Assembly: GCA_021774785.1 (NCBI GenBank)
Contig: JAJFIQ010000019.1
Coordinates: 248,001-312,000, forward strand
DNA from: Emcibacter sp.
GTDB taxonomy: Bacteria > Pseudomonadota > Alphaproteobacteria > Sphingomonadales > Emcibacteraceae
Direction: 5' to 3'
Length of the DNA stretch: 64,000 nucleotides
The stretch's first letter is position 1. Each line of letters opens with the position of its first letter. The translations under genes were made by a program, and so were the position numbers. Below, in pieces: positions 10,621 through 21,251 of the stretch. Under the pieces are notes generated by a model. The model searched no databases, was not told where the DNA came from, and was given only the letters and a program-made list of their open reading frames with translations.

Positions 10621-11137
10621 TATTCTTCCTGAATTTGCTGGCGAGGGCTAAGGCTACGAACAAGCCGACGGCGAAGGAAATCAATAAATTATAGCCAGCC
10701 ATGGATATGCCGAACATTTCCCATGCGATTTCATCACAAAGAACGATTTTGGCTTCCATCATGCTATCAAAAAGCGATTCCATGTCCGCATCCTGATTAA
10801 TACCCGCAGAGGTGCAGGTATCCGGCCCTTTCCACCATTTTTGCTCGACACCGGTATGATAACCGGCGGCAATGATGCTAACGTCAAGGGCCAGTGCCGT
10901 TGCCCACCCCATAATAGTAGCCGTATTTTTGAGAAGCAAACCTATCCCCGAAATGCCAAGAATCGCAAAATGAACATAGCGTTGTGTCCAGCAAAGATCA
11001 CAAGGTTCAATGCCACCGATATATTGAAAGCCATAGGCCCCTGCAAGCAGGGATGTGGACATCAGAAATGCCAGAGCCAGAGGGTTTCTCCAGAAAAAGC
11101 AGATCAGAAGCATAATGGGTTTTTTATTGTTTAACAT
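10604..11137 (-). CDS. dsbB: Disulfide bond formation protein B
   Basis: Four-TM protein with YIGGIEPCDLCWTQRYVHFAI; overlaps coq7. Confidence 0.88.
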   Translation of the reverse strand: MLNNKKPIMLLICFFWRNPLALAFLMSTSLLAGAYGFQYIGGIEPCDLCWTQRYVHFAILGISGIGLLLKNTATIMGWATALALDVSIIAAGYHTGVEQKWWKGPDTCTSAGINQDADMESLFDSMMEAKIVLCDEIAWEMFGISMAGYNLLISFAVGLFVALALASKFRKNNAKAN

Positions 11138-11208
11138 GTTTCTAAACTTGATTATTTATGTCAGGATACTGGCTATAGGAAATAGATCAACAGGAAAACA
11201 ATATTAAC

Positions 11209-11922
11209 ATGGAAAATATGCTTAACAAAGATTTGGATTGGGATTTAATCAGGGATAGTTTGCGCGACAGAAACCACCATGTGGCCTCCGAAATTTTTAA
11301 TGCGGATATTGCGGAAAAAATAACTGATTGCATGATGACCAAAGTCCCGTGGCAGATTGCTTTCCGGCAGGGTGAAAAAGATGTCACTGTAAGCCCACAG
11401 GAACTACGGGCATGGACAGCGGAACAAAATGCAGCCTTTCATAAAAATCTGATCACTCAGGCCCAGAAAGAATATCAATTTTATTATAACCGTTATCCTA
11501 TGATTGATGCCTATGTGGCGGGGCGGGAACCGGGATTGTACCTGCATGAGGTTACAGAGTATCTCAACAGCGAAAATTTTCTGAAATTTGCCCGTCATAT
11601 TACGGGGGACGATGAAATCCGGAAATCCGAGACACAAGCCACATGCTATATTCCCGGTAATTTCCTTAAACTTCATAATGATTTCAGAACCAAGGAAACC
11701 GACCGCAGGTATGCGCTGGTGTTCAATATGTCCCGGCACTGGATTTCAGACTGGGGCGGATTGTTGCAACTGGTTGATGACAACAGGGTTGTTGAAACCG
11801 TGGTTCCGACCTTTAACAGCGTATCCATCTTAAGGCTGCCACAACTGCATCAGGTTTCTTATGTTGCCCCCTATGCCACGGAAAGCCGTTTTGCCATTAC
11901 CGCCTGGCTTCGTGCAGACTAG
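11209..11922 (+). CDS. 2OG-Fe(II) oxygenase (prolyl-4-hydroxylase-like)
   Basis: FLKLHNDFRTKETDRRYALVFNMSRHWISDWGGLLQLVDD...PTFNSVSILRLPQLHQVSYVAPYATESRFAITAWLRAD; HxD..H..R pattern. Confidence 0.85.
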   Translation: MENMLNKDLDWDLIRDSLRDRNHHVASEIFNADIAEKITDCMMTKVPWQIAFRQGEKDVTVSPQELRAWTAEQNAAFHKNLITQAQKEYQFYYNRYPMIDAYVAGREPGLYLHEVTEYLNSENFLKFARHITGDDEIRKSETQATCYIPGNFLKLHNDFRTKETDRRYALVFNMSRHWISDWGGLLQLVDDNRVVETVVPTFNSVSILRLPQLHQVSYVAPYATESRFAITAWLRAD

Positions 11923-12497
11923 ATATATTTCAGGGCAAGGAAACTGCCAAATAGCAGGGCGAAAAAAAGCAGGGTCAACAGGCCCAGTCTTTTTTCGATG
12001 AATTCCCGGATCGGGGCACCGTATTTCCACAGCAAGGCCGCCACAAGGAAGAAGCGGGCGGTGCGGGACAGGGCGCTGGCGATTATGAAGGTTGGCAGTG
12101 GCATTTCTGTCATGCCGCTGGCGATGGTAAAGACCTTGTAGGGTACCGGTGAAAATCCGGCCAAGCTGACGATCCATGCCCCCCATTCATTATATTTGGC
12201 CTGAAACCAGATAAATTTTTCCTGCATATGGTAAAAATCAATGATCGGCTGTCCCACCGCATCGAACAGGGCATAGCCAATATAATAGCCAAATATGCCA
12301 CCAAAAATTGATGAAATTGAACAGACCAGTGCGATACGCCATGCCCGTGTCGGGGCGGCGAGAACCATGGGAATTAAGAGAACATCAGGTGGAATGGGAA
12401 AGAAAGAACTTTCGGTGAATGACAATGCGGCTAATATCCACAGGGCCTTTGGGTGTTCGGATTTTTCCAGCGTCCAGTTGTATAGGCTTCTTAACAT
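11919..12497 (-). CDS. YqaA/DedA family membrane protein
   Basis: LSFTESSFFPIPPDVLLIPMVLA...SLAGFSPVPYKVFTIASG; convergent with preceding gene by 4 bp. Confidence 0.88.
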   Translation of the reverse strand: MLRSLYNWTLEKSEHPKALWILAALSFTESSFFPIPPDVLLIPMVLAAPTRAWRIALVCSISSIFGGIFGYYIGYALFDAVGQPIIDFYHMQEKFIWFQAKYNEWGAWIVSLAGFSPVPYKVFTIASGMTEMPLPTFIIASALSRTARFFLVAALLWKYGAPIREFIEKRLGLLTLLFFALLFGSFLALKYI

Positions 12498-12663
12498 GGT
12501 TCCCTCAATTTATGATTATGGCAGCATCATTACAGTATTTTCATCCAAGAAAAAACTATTTATCGGGAAATTGATTTTTTGTCATCTTGAGACTTGACCC
12601 TGTGAAAGTCGGCGTTATTATGCAGCTCACCTTTCCCGGTGCTAATTGCAGCATCTATACAGA

Positions 12664-12749
12664 GCCCCTGTGGCGGAATTGGTAGACGCGCTGGATTCAA
12701 AATCCAGTGTCCTTTGGACGTGTCGGTTCGATTCCGACTGGGGGCACCA
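12664..12749 (+). tRNA. tRNA-Leu (anticodon CAA)
   Basis: Acceptor GCCCCTG/TGGGGGC, anticodon arm CTGGA-TTCAAAA-TCCAG, long variable arm, GGTTCGATTCC, encoded CCA. Confidence 0.95.
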
Positions 12750-13043
12750 CACTTTACCATATGGATTTCTTGGATTATTATCCTAAATCAATTGCACCCG
12801 AACTCACGGAAGCAATAGGCCTTATTATTATGCCACTTAGAAGCTTGGAGATAGCCATTCCGCTCATCTGCCAAGCGCTTGGTTATAATAACCTTGACCG
12901 TGTACACACTTCCTTCGCTCTTATTGTGAAAAACATATTCCTCAATAAATCCTGGCCTGAGCCTCCCTACGGGAAATCTAATAAATCCTAGATGATCATT
13001 ATCGCTGGCAGTATCGCGCTCCTGAAGTTGTATATGATGAGCT

Positions 13044-13416
13044 CTATTCGTCGGCAAATTCCATGACATATGTATAGGAAGTTTTTGCCCGTTCGAAATT
13101 GAGACGGAATCGGAACCCGTCCACGCCGGCGGCTACTGCCCTATATTGTTCAGCCAAATTAGCAAGTCATCATCACCAGCCACAATGTCTGAACCCAATA
13201 AGTGATCAAAGCTCACGCCTGCGCCTCTCAATGCACCAACAGTCAACGTACCCCAATGCCGACAGCCTTTCTGCCAACCTTACTCACCAACATATCTAGA
13301 GTATTAAAGTAGCCATATCTGTCCCCGTCGATACCGCTATGCGACGTCACAATACTATAGTAACCATTGCCCACATCTACCAGCACAAAGCTTTTCTCAG
13401 GCGAGTTATCGCATTG
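13044..13416 (-). pseudogene. Frameshifted remnant of an unidentified gene downstream of tRNA-Leu
   Basis: Reading minus strand through two frame changes: FVLVDVGNGYYSIVTSHSGIDGDRYGYFNTLDMLVSKVGRKAVGI / TLTVGALRGAGVSFDHLLGSDIVAGDDDLLIWLNNI / AVAAGVDGFRFRLNFERAKTSYTYVMEFADE*. Confidence 0.55.
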
Positions 13417-13625
13417 AAATTGATTGATTATAAATATAAGTATAACCTATTAGATTTGTGACTTTTTATTTATAACTAAATAAAATAATAATTCTTCTAA
13501 GACGAGTAACCCAACATAAAACAAAGGGGCTAAATCACTGTTGTCACACTTAAGTTATGAAAAAACAGGATGAATCATCTTTTATGATATATTGATTTCT
13601 GGTCATCTGTCTGTCATGCTATCTC

Positions 13626-14366
13626 ATGAAAAATATTTTAAAAATTAGAATATTATTATTTTTATTGATAATGAGTAGTGTATTTCAAGCCATACCTATG
13701 TCTTATGCTTATGCGAAGGGCGGGGGGGTTATTGATATAAATATTTATCCCCTGTTAACCGATGTTAAAAATGATAATTTTTTGACGGTTAATGCGGCGC
13801 AGAAATTCAATGACCGTCTTTCTTATTTCGGTTTCATAAATTTTGGCAAGAAACAGTCCGCCAATAGTTCAAACACAGACATAATTTATTATACAGAGCA
13901 GAATTTAAGATGGAAAATATCTGATAATTCCCCCCTTGACTTAACGATACAGATAAATTTCCGGTCCGGCGCGGATAATGACAGATACCGACTTGGCGTT
14001 AGGTGGCGTTTAAGTGATACAGAAGGGATTTCGGGCATATTCAGGAAATTAAACTTATCCTACGCCATCAACCTACATGGGGTCCAGTTTGATAAAGAGG
14101 ATTCCTATGTCTGGCAGCTTGAACATTCTTTTAGAATGACTTTTCCCTATATTTCTGACCGGCTATATTTGGCGGGCTTTATGGATCATACTTTTAATCA
14201 GACTTTGCCACAGAATTTTCCCTCTAGCCCTATCGTTGGTGAGGCGCAGCTCGGTTTTAAAATATTTGATAATTTTTATGCCATCGCAGAGTATCGTATA
14301 AATGATTTTCGCCGAACGGAGGTTGATAATCTGGCGGTGGGTATTGAATATAAATCCGTTTGGTAA
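13626..14366 (+). CDS. Secreted/outer-membrane beta-barrel-like hypothetical protein
   Basis: Signal peptide; alternating amphipathic strands; C-terminal aromatic residue (W). Confidence 0.65.
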   Translation: MKNILKIRILLFLLIMSSVFQAIPMSYAYAKGGGVIDINIYPLLTDVKNDNFLTVNAAQKFNDRLSYFGFINFGKKQSANSSNTDIIYYTEQNLRWKISDNSPLDLTIQINFRSGADNDRYRLGVRWRLSDTEGISGIFRKLNLSYAINLHGVQFDKEDSYVWQLEHSFRMTFPYISDRLYLAGFMDHTFNQTLPQNFPSSPIVGEAQLGFKIFDNFYAIAEYRINDFRRTEVDNLAVGIEYKSVW

Positions 14367-14380
14367 AAAAGGAGTATTGT

Positions 14381-14995
14381 ATGAGTGCCCCAATATTTAA
14401 GGCAATTTTTGGTGAAGATTGGGATAAATTACCAGAGGTTATGAAACAACATTACGCCAACCGTCCTCACGGCGATGACCTAAGTGTAGCCGAAGGCGTT
14501 ATGACTGTTGAGAGTTCTCCGATGATCCGCGCTTTAAAGCCGTTATTCAGGTTAATGGGGACGCTTGTACCATATGAGGGCGTAGATATCCCGGTAACGG
14601 TGCATTATCGGTCTATGCCCGACAGTGATGGCTATATTCTGGACCGCATGTTTCATTTTCCAGGACGTGCGCCCTATAATTATCGTTCTACCATGTATCC
14701 TGTGGAAGGAAGTCAGGTGGCGGAAGTCATGCGGGCCGGATTATGCTGGCGGGCCTTGATGAGTTGGCGTGATGGTAAAGTGCGTATGGAACATAAGGGG
14801 TATGGTTTCAGGGTTTTTAGAAAAATAATACCTTTCCCCATAGACTTTTTGTTTGGCAAGGTTTATGCGGAGGAAACACCCATAAGTAATGATGAGTTTT
14901 CCATAATGATGGCGATCAATCATCCGTGGACTGGAAAAGTTTATGGTTACAGTGGTACGTTTAAAATAATTCAAAAATGTGAAAGTAAAGAGTAA
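14381..14995 (+). CDS. DUF4166-like protein
   Basis: FKAIFGEDWDKLPEVMKQHYANR...YILDRMFHFPGRAPYNYRSTM; start at internal Met. Confidence 0.75.
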   Translation: MSAPIFKAIFGEDWDKLPEVMKQHYANRPHGDDLSVAEGVMTVESSPMIRALKPLFRLMGTLVPYEGVDIPVTVHYRSMPDSDGYILDRMFHFPGRAPYNYRSTMYPVEGSQVAEVMRAGLCWRALMSWRDGKVRMEHKGYGFRVFRKIIPFPIDFLFGKVYAEETPISNDEFSIMMAINHPWTGKVYGYSGTFKIIQKCESKE

Positions 14996-15573
14996 TGAGC
15001 GTTGAACAGGAACTTCAGACACGGGCAGAGTCCAAATGTGAATTATGCGGGGCGGAAGAAGGTCTTGGCATTTATGACGTCCCGCCAACCTCTGATGGCT
15101 CTGCGGATCAGGCGGTGCTTATCTGTGGCATTTGCCGCACACAAATCGAAGACCCGACAAAGGCTGATGCAAATCACTGGCGTTGCCTGAATGACAGTAT
15201 GTGGACTCCGGTACCAGCGGTTCAGGTCATGGCTTGGCGTATGCTTGATCGTTTGCGCGGAGAGGGCTGGCCTCAGGATTTACTGGATATGCTCTATCTG
15301 GAAGAGGATGTCATGGCATGGGCGCAGGAGGTCGGGGCAGAAAGTGAAGACGATAGCATCAGGCATCTGGACAGTAACGGTGCTGTATTACAGGCGGGGG
15401 ATACCGTGACTCTGATCAAGGACCTGAATGTCAAAGGGGCGAATTTTACCGCTAAACGGGGAACGGCTGTCCGCAATATTTCACTGGTTCATGATAATGC
15501 GGAACAGATTGAAGGACGTGTAAGCGGACAGCAGATTGTCATCCTGACCCAGTTTGTTAAGAAATCCTCCTAA
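14995..15573 (+). CDS. PhnA family protein (Zn-ribbon plus PhnA domain)
   Basis: CELCGAEEGLGIYDVPP...CGICRTQIE; GDTVTLIKDLNVKGANFTAKRGTAVRNISL. Confidence 0.9.
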   Translation: MSVEQELQTRAESKCELCGAEEGLGIYDVPPTSDGSADQAVLICGICRTQIEDPTKADANHWRCLNDSMWTPVPAVQVMAWRMLDRLRGEGWPQDLLDMLYLEEDVMAWAQEVGAESEDDSIRHLDSNGAVLQAGDTVTLIKDLNVKGANFTAKRGTAVRNISLVHDNAEQIEGRVSGQQIVILTQFVKKSS

Positions 15574-18500
15574 GCTTTAATAACCTTTCCGTGCCAGAGA
15601 TAAAATATAGCCGGAATGACGATTAATGTGAGCAGGGTTGCACTGGCCATGCCGCCGACCATGGGGGCGGCGATCCTTTGCATGACCTCTGACCCGGTGC
15701 CGCTGCCCAGCATTATTGGTAAAAGCCCCACAAAGATGGTTACAACTGTCATCAATAACGGTCTGAGCCTCATGAGCGCCCCTTCGGTTACGGCAGCGCG
15801 TATGTCGGCGCGGTCTATTTCCGGCTTTTCGTCCCGGATGTTTTTCAGGGCGGTATTGAGGAATAATATCATCACCACCGCAAGCTCCACCGCAACACCC
15901 GCCAAGGCGATAAAGCCAACGGCAACGGCAATTGACAGGTGAAAATCCAGCATGAACAGCAGCCATATTCCCCCGCTTAAGGCCAGTGGCAGGCTGATCA
16001 GTATGATCGCCACATCACTCATGCTCCGGAATGCCAGATACAGGATAAAGACGATCAACATCAGGGTGATCGGTACGATAAGCACTAGCCGTTCTTTTGC
16101 CCGCTCCATATATTCATATTGCCCTGACCAGCTCAGGGAATAGCCGGTTGGCAAGGTCATTTCCCTATCCACGGCGTTCTGCGCCCGTGATATGTAAGAA
16201 CCAATGTCACCATCAGCCGTATCCACAAAAATCCAGCCATTGAGTTGTGCATTTTCACTGCGGATCATGCCCGGCCCGTCGATGACTTTGATATGGGTGA
16301 TGTCGCCAAGGCGTACATGGGCACCGGCTTTGGTCACAACGGGAATATCGGCAAGCCTTTCAGGGCTGTCCCGCTCATCACGTGGAAAGCGCAGATTGAT
16401 GGGGTAGCGCTCCCGGCCTTCAATGGTTTCTGAAATATTCATGCCGCCCACTGCGGAACGGATGATGTCCTGAATATCAGCCACATTCATGCCATAACGG
16501 GCGGCGGCAGTGCGGTCAATATCAATATCGATATAACGTCCGCCGACGACCCGCTCTGAATAGACTGATGTGGTGCCGGGAACGGTTTGAATGATTTTTT
16601 CCAGATGTTGTCCCAGCTCGGAGATTCGGGTGAGATTCGGGCCGGAAATTTTAAGCCCTATCGGGGTTTTGATGCCCGTCGCCAGCATATCAATGCGGGC
16701 TTTGATGGGCAAAACCCAGGCATTGGTCAGGCCCGGAATATTAACGGCCTTATCAAGTTCTTCGCGAATTTTATCAAGCGTCATGCCGTCCCGCCACTCT
16801 GAACGCGGCTTTAGGCGCACCACGGTTTCAATCATGGTTAAGGGTGCCGGGTCGGTGGCGGTGTCGGCTCGTCCGGCTTTGCCATATGTGGATAGGACTT
16901 CCGGTACGGTCATGATCATACGGTCTGATATTTGCAATAACTGGCGGGCCTTGCCGATGGAAATTCCTGGGAAGCTGTTGGGCATATACAGGAAATCGCC
17001 TTCTGCCAGTGGTGGCATGAACTCACTACCCAGTTGCCGCGCCGGATAGACCGCAGATAGGGCAATGCCCAAGCATAGCATGATGGCGATCTTGGGAAAT
17101 TTCAGGGTCATGTTGAGTATGGGTCTGTACAGCCGCGTCAGGAGGCGGTTAAGCGGGTTTTTATGCTCGGGCCTGATATTGCCCCGGATCAGGTAACCCA
17201 TTAAGACAGGCACCAAAGTAATCGACAACATGGCCGCCGAAGCCATGGCATAGGTCTTGGTATAGGCTAGTGGCTTGAACAGCCGCCCTTCCTGTGCTTC
17301 CAATGCAAAAACAGGCATGAAGCTGACCGTGATAATCAGCAGGGAATAGAATAACACTGGCCCAATCTCGCGGGTGGCTTCACTGATGATTTGCCATCGA
17401 TTTTCCGCCGTGATAGTGGTTTTTTCAAGTTTTTTATGGAGGGATTCTATCATTACAATTGCCGCATCGACCATGGCCCCGATGGCAATGGCAATTCCGC
17501 CCAGAGACATGATATTGGCGTTGATGCCCTGCAAATTCATGATGATATAAGCACATAAAATCCCAAGTGGCAGGGACAAGGCTATCACAAGTGAAGATGA
17601 TAAATGCAACAAGAAAATTGCGCAAACTATTGAAACAACTATAAATTCTTCTATTAATTTTGTGCTTAGGCTATTAATGGCACGGCTGATCAAGCTGGAT
17701 CGGTCATAAATTTCAACCAAATCGACGCCTTGAGGCAGATTTTTTTTCAATATTTCAAGTTTGGCTTTAACATTCTCGATTACCGCCATGGCATTGCCAC
17801 CAAAGCGCATAACGATGATGCCGCCCACGGCTTCGCCTTCACCATTCATATCTGTGACTCCGCGCCGCATTTGCGGGCCGTAGGAGACAGTGGCGATATT
17901 ACGCACCAGAAGTGGCGTACCCTGGGTTCCAGTTCGAACCGGAATATTTCTTATATCATCAAGATTATGAACATACCCGCGCACCCGAACCATATATTCT
18001 GCTTCAGCCATTTCGATGACGCTGCCGCCCACTTCCATATTGCCGCGTTTTATGGCCTCACGAACTTCGGAAAAAGTTAGGTTGAACTGATGCAGTTTTA
18101 GGGGGTCAATCACCACCTGATATTGCTTTACCATTCCGCCAACGGTGGCGACTTCTGCGACCCCGTCAATATTCTGCAATTCAAATTTCAGGAACCAGTT
18201 TTGAAGGGTCGTCAGCTCGGAAATATCATGCTGGCCTGTTCGGTCAACGAGGGCATATTGATAAACCCAGCCGACACCGGTGGCATCGGGGCCAAGTTCG
18301 GGCTTGACGCCTTCGGGCAAAATTCCTGACACCTGATTGAGATATTCCAATACCCGTGACCGTGCCCAATAGGGATCGGTACCGTCCTCAAACAGGATAT
18401 AGACATAACTGTCACCAAAAAAGCTATAGCCCCGTACCGTCGTGGCCTTAGGCACAGCCAGCATGGCAGAGGTCAGCGGATAGGTGACCTGATTTTCGAT

Positions 18501-18680
18501 AACCTCCGGTGCTTGGCCCGCATAGGTGGTTTTGACGATGACCTGTACATCAGACAGGTCGGGAATGGCATCAATGGGTGTATTTTTAATGGAGATTATT
18601 CCCCAACCCGTGAGAATCAATGCCATAACAAGCACCATGCCTCTGTGATTAATGGAAGCCTGTATGATATGGCTGATCAT
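15570..18680 (-). CDS. Heavy-metal efflux RND transporter, CusA/CzcA family
   Basis: 1036 aa; NTPIDAIPDLSDVQVIVKTTYAGQAPEVIENQVTYPLTSAMLAVP; HME-RND core. Confidence 0.95.
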   Translation of the reverse strand: MISHIIQASINHRGMVLVMALILTGWGIISIKNTPIDAIPDLSDVQVIVKTTYAGQAPEVIENQVTYPLTSAMLAVPKATTVRGYSFFGDSYVYILFEDGTDPYWARSRVLEYLNQVSGILPEGVKPELGPDATGVGWVYQYALVDRTGQHDISELTTLQNWFLKFELQNIDGVAEVATVGGMVKQYQVVIDPLKLHQFNLTFSEVREAIKRGNMEVGGSVIEMAEAEYMVRVRGYVHNLDDIRNIPVRTGTQGTPLLVRNIATVSYGPQMRRGVTDMNGEGEAVGGIIVMRFGGNAMAVIENVKAKLEILKKNLPQGVDLVEIYDRSSLISRAINSLSTKLIEEFIVVSIVCAIFLLHLSSSLVIALSLPLGILCAYIIMNLQGINANIMSLGGIAIAIGAMVDAAIVMIESLHKKLEKTTITAENRWQIISEATREIGPVLFYSLLIITVSFMPVFALEAQEGRLFKPLAYTKTYAMASAAMLSITLVPVLMGYLIRGNIRPEHKNPLNRLLTRLYRPILNMTLKFPKIAIMLCLGIALSAVYPARQLGSEFMPPLAEGDFLYMPNSFPGISIGKARQLLQISDRMIMTVPEVLSTYGKAGRADTATDPAPLTMIETVVRLKPRSEWRDGMTLDKIREELDKAVNIPGLTNAWVLPIKARIDMLATGIKTPIGLKISGPNLTRISELGQHLEKIIQTVPGTTSVYSERVVGGRYIDIDIDRTAAARYGMNVADIQDIIRSAVGGMNISETIEGRERYPINLRFPRDERDSPERLADIPVVTKAGAHVRLGDITHIKVIDGPGMIRSENAQLNGWIFVDTADGDIGSYISRAQNAVDREMTLPTGYSLSWSGQYEYMERAKERLVLIVPITLMLIVFILYLAFRSMSDVAIILISLPLALSGGIWLLFMLDFHLSIAVAVGFIALAGVAVELAVVMILFLNTALKNIRDEKPEIDRADIRAAVTEGALMRLRPLLMTVVTIFVGLLPIMLGSGTGSEVMQRIAAPMVGGMASATLLTLIVIPAIFYLWHGKVIKA

Positions 18681-19930
18681 TGCATGTCCTCCATATTATG
18701 ATCCATACTGTCATGGTCCATCTTGGTGGGGGAACGCTGTAATATTCTGAGTTTGGCTCCCGTGAAACTACTTTCGCTATCCAGCAGGAATTGACCGGAT
18801 GTAACGACACGCTCACCTTCTTTAAGGCCATGAAGGACCTGAATCTGTTCGCCGGATGATTTCCCAAGCTCAACTTCTGCGGCTTCGTAGCGGCCATGGT
18901 CATGGGCGACCATAACATGATTGCCCGTACCCAGCCTTATCACGGCACTTCTGGGAATGATCAGTGACATTTCCTTATCACCGTGAATATTGACGGTGAA
19001 AAATTGACCCGGTCGAAGTACGCCATCTGGATTGGTCATATTCAGGCGTAGCTGAACAGTGCGCGAGACGGGATCAAGGTCGGGATAGATATGGTCAATC
19101 ATGCCGTGGTAGATGTCGTCATTCTGCCCGATAATTTGTGTATGCGCCCCTTGTTTAAGGTCAGCAGCATCACTTTCAAAGACATCTACAATCAGCCATA
19201 GGTTTGTCGGGTCAGTAATTTCAAAAGCGATAGTATTTTTGGCGGCAATACTGCCCTCCCTGACACCAAGGCTGGTCACGACACCATCTTGTGGAGCATA
19301 GAAAATAACCGCCTGTGATAAATTACCCGATTTAATGGTTTGTTGTATGGTTTGTTCCGAAAGACCAAGGGCGATCAGACGTCCTTTTGACAGTCTTTTG
19401 AGGGCGGCTGATTTTCCCTTTCGCGCATCGGAAAATTCTCCGAGTGCTGTGGCAATAACGGGGGAATAAAGCGTAAATAACCTGTCGCCTTTTTTGACAT
19501 TTTCCCCAACTGTCCGCACATAGAGTTTTTCGATCCAGCCTTGGGTCCTGACCTGTAGACGGGAAATTTTATTTTGATCATAAGTCAGCCTTCCTGTGGC
19601 CTCTATCAGAGGGGTAAATTCCTGCATAGTGACCAGATCCGTTTTAATTCCAAGATTGGCCTGAACATTGGCGGAAATTGTGAAACCGGGATCATCTGAA
19701 GCCATCTGTTCACTATTTTCTTCATATACCGGAATAAGGTCCATGCCCATGGGGGATTTTCCAGGCTTGTCTCGGCGATAATTTGCATCCATTGGGGCAA
19801 CCCAATAAGAGATCTTTTTTTCTTCAGAGCCAACCGAAGGCATCTCCATTTGACCATTGAAAATGACGAAACCCAGACCTAAACCAACAATCAGGGCGAC
19901 GATTGATATTAATATTGTTTGTTTGTTCAT
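18677..19930 (-). CDS. Efflux RND periplasmic adaptor, CusB family
   Basis: Lipoyl/barrel-sandwich adaptor, N-terminal KISYWVAPMDANYRRDKPGKSPMGMDLIPVY and C-terminal Met/His-rich tail MDHDSMDHNMEDMQ. Confidence 0.92.
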   Translation of the reverse strand: MNKQTILISIVALIVGLGLGFVIFNGQMEMPSVGSEEKKISYWVAPMDANYRRDKPGKSPMGMDLIPVYEENSEQMASDDPGFTISANVQANLGIKTDLVTMQEFTPLIEATGRLTYDQNKISRLQVRTQGWIEKLYVRTVGENVKKGDRLFTLYSPVIATALGEFSDARKGKSAALKRLSKGRLIALGLSEQTIQQTIKSGNLSQAVIFYAPQDGVVTSLGVREGSIAAKNTIAFEITDPTNLWLIVDVFESDAADLKQGAHTQIIGQNDDIYHGMIDHIYPDLDPVSRTVQLRLNMTNPDGVLRPGQFFTVNIHGDKEMSLIIPRSAVIRLGTGNHVMVAHDHGRYEAAEVELGKSSGEQIQVLHGLKEGERVVTSGQFLLDSESSFTGAKLRILQRSPTKMDHDSMDHNMEDMQ

Positions 19931-21201
19931 TGGATTTCTCCGCTAAAATAGGCCAGATCGGCCTGAGTCTGTGCTTTCATCATTTTTAATTCTTCAATTT
20001 TTAGCCGCACATCCAGCTCACCAAGGAAGATGCGGATCATGTCGTCATAACTGCTACTGCCTGTGGCATAAGATTTTTCTGCGGCACTCGCAGCGGCCTG
20101 GGTTCGGGTGAGGATATGGGTTTCATGAAGTGTCAGTCGCTTTGTCGTGCGTTGCCATTTCTCAAAAGCTACTTTCATATTCCGGCGCATGTCTTCCGCT
20201 AATGCCCGTTGCGTTAGTTCTGCAGCCTGTTTTGATTTTTGGGCGGAATAGAGTTTCTTGTCTTGGCGGTTGCCTGTGAATATGGGCACATCGAAAGTGA
20301 CCATAGCGGTGAGGAGATCAGACCGCCCCCCACTACGCAGGCCGTAACCGACGTCAATGCCCCAGTTGGGCTTGTAATCTTCTTGTGCCAGACCAATGGC
20401 CTTACTTTCCGCGCGGATTTTAGCATCATGCTGACGCAAAGCCGGATGGGCAGGAAGGTTATCTTCCAGACCAGATAGTACTGACGGTTCAGGCAATTGT
20501 GAATATTCCCCCACGGGCGAGGACATCATGGCCCTGTCCCCGATATGGCGGGCAAGTTTCAGGCGCGTGATATTTTCTTCCTCTGCCAGTTGTTCCTGTG
20601 CATCATCAAGAATAGCCATTTCTGCTTCCAGAAGCAGCAGATTTTGGGAACTGCTTTTACCAGAAAGATATTTTCCCTCAAGAGAGTTGGTGAGTTCTTG
20701 CAGTTTTTTCTGTTTTTCCAACAGAATGTCTTGCCCATGGTTGGTAAACAGCAATTGTAACCATAATCGTCGCACTTGCCGAATGATCAGTAGCTGTTCA
20801 GCAGTGGCCTGATGCTCGAACATTTTACTTGATTCCTGTCCCCTTTCGCGGATCAATCGCCGTCTGGTGTTACTGGGTATATCCTGATGCAGCCCCACTT
20901 TAAAATGTGACATAGGGTCCTGATCGAAGTCAAAACTACTGGTGGGGAAATTTGTCAGACCCAATTTGAACTTTGGATCGGGTAGGCTGCTCGCAGATTG
21001 AGACGCGGCCCGTATGCTTTCGGCTCTCGTGCGACTGGCGATGACGCCAGGCTCATCACGAGAAATGGATAAATTTACCGCATCAGTCAGTGACAGGACT
21101 TGTTCTTCTGCCTGCAGTGTCGAAGGACTGATCGCCAGCATCAGAGTTATGGCGCAAAAATAGTAAAAAAAGGGCATGATAGGAATCCCATAATAAATCA
21201 T
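19927..21201 (-). CDS. TolC-family outer membrane efflux protein (CusC/CzcC type)
   Basis: Paired coiled-coil helices, operonic with RND and adaptor genes. Confidence 0.88.
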   Translation of the reverse strand: MIYYGIPIMPFFYYFCAITLMLAISPSTLQAEEQVLSLTDAVNLSISRDEPGVIASRTRAESIRAASQSASSLPDPKFKLGLTNFPTSSFDFDQDPMSHFKVGLHQDIPSNTRRRLIRERGQESSKMFEHQATAEQLLIIRQVRRLWLQLLFTNHGQDILLEKQKKLQELTNSLEGKYLSGKSSSQNLLLLEAEMAILDDAQEQLAEEENITRLKLARHIGDRAMMSSPVGEYSQLPEPSVLSGLEDNLPAHPALRQHDAKIRAESKAIGLAQEDYKPNWGIDVGYGLRSGGRSDLLTAMVTFDVPIFTGNRQDKKLYSAQKSKQAAELTQRALAEDMRRNMKVAFEKWQRTTKRLTLHETHILTRTQAAASAAEKSYATGSSSYDDMIRIFLGELDVRLKIEELKMMKAQTQADLAYFSGEIQ

Positions 21202-21251
21202 AAAGACGACTGGATCCCGAAGAAAACCAGTAGGTGAAAATACTTATGGAA

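Noticed and set aside
12664-13620. Intact integrative element at tRNA-Leu
   Set aside because: No integrase and no convincing direct repeat of the tRNA 3' end were found; only a decayed gene remnant is supported.
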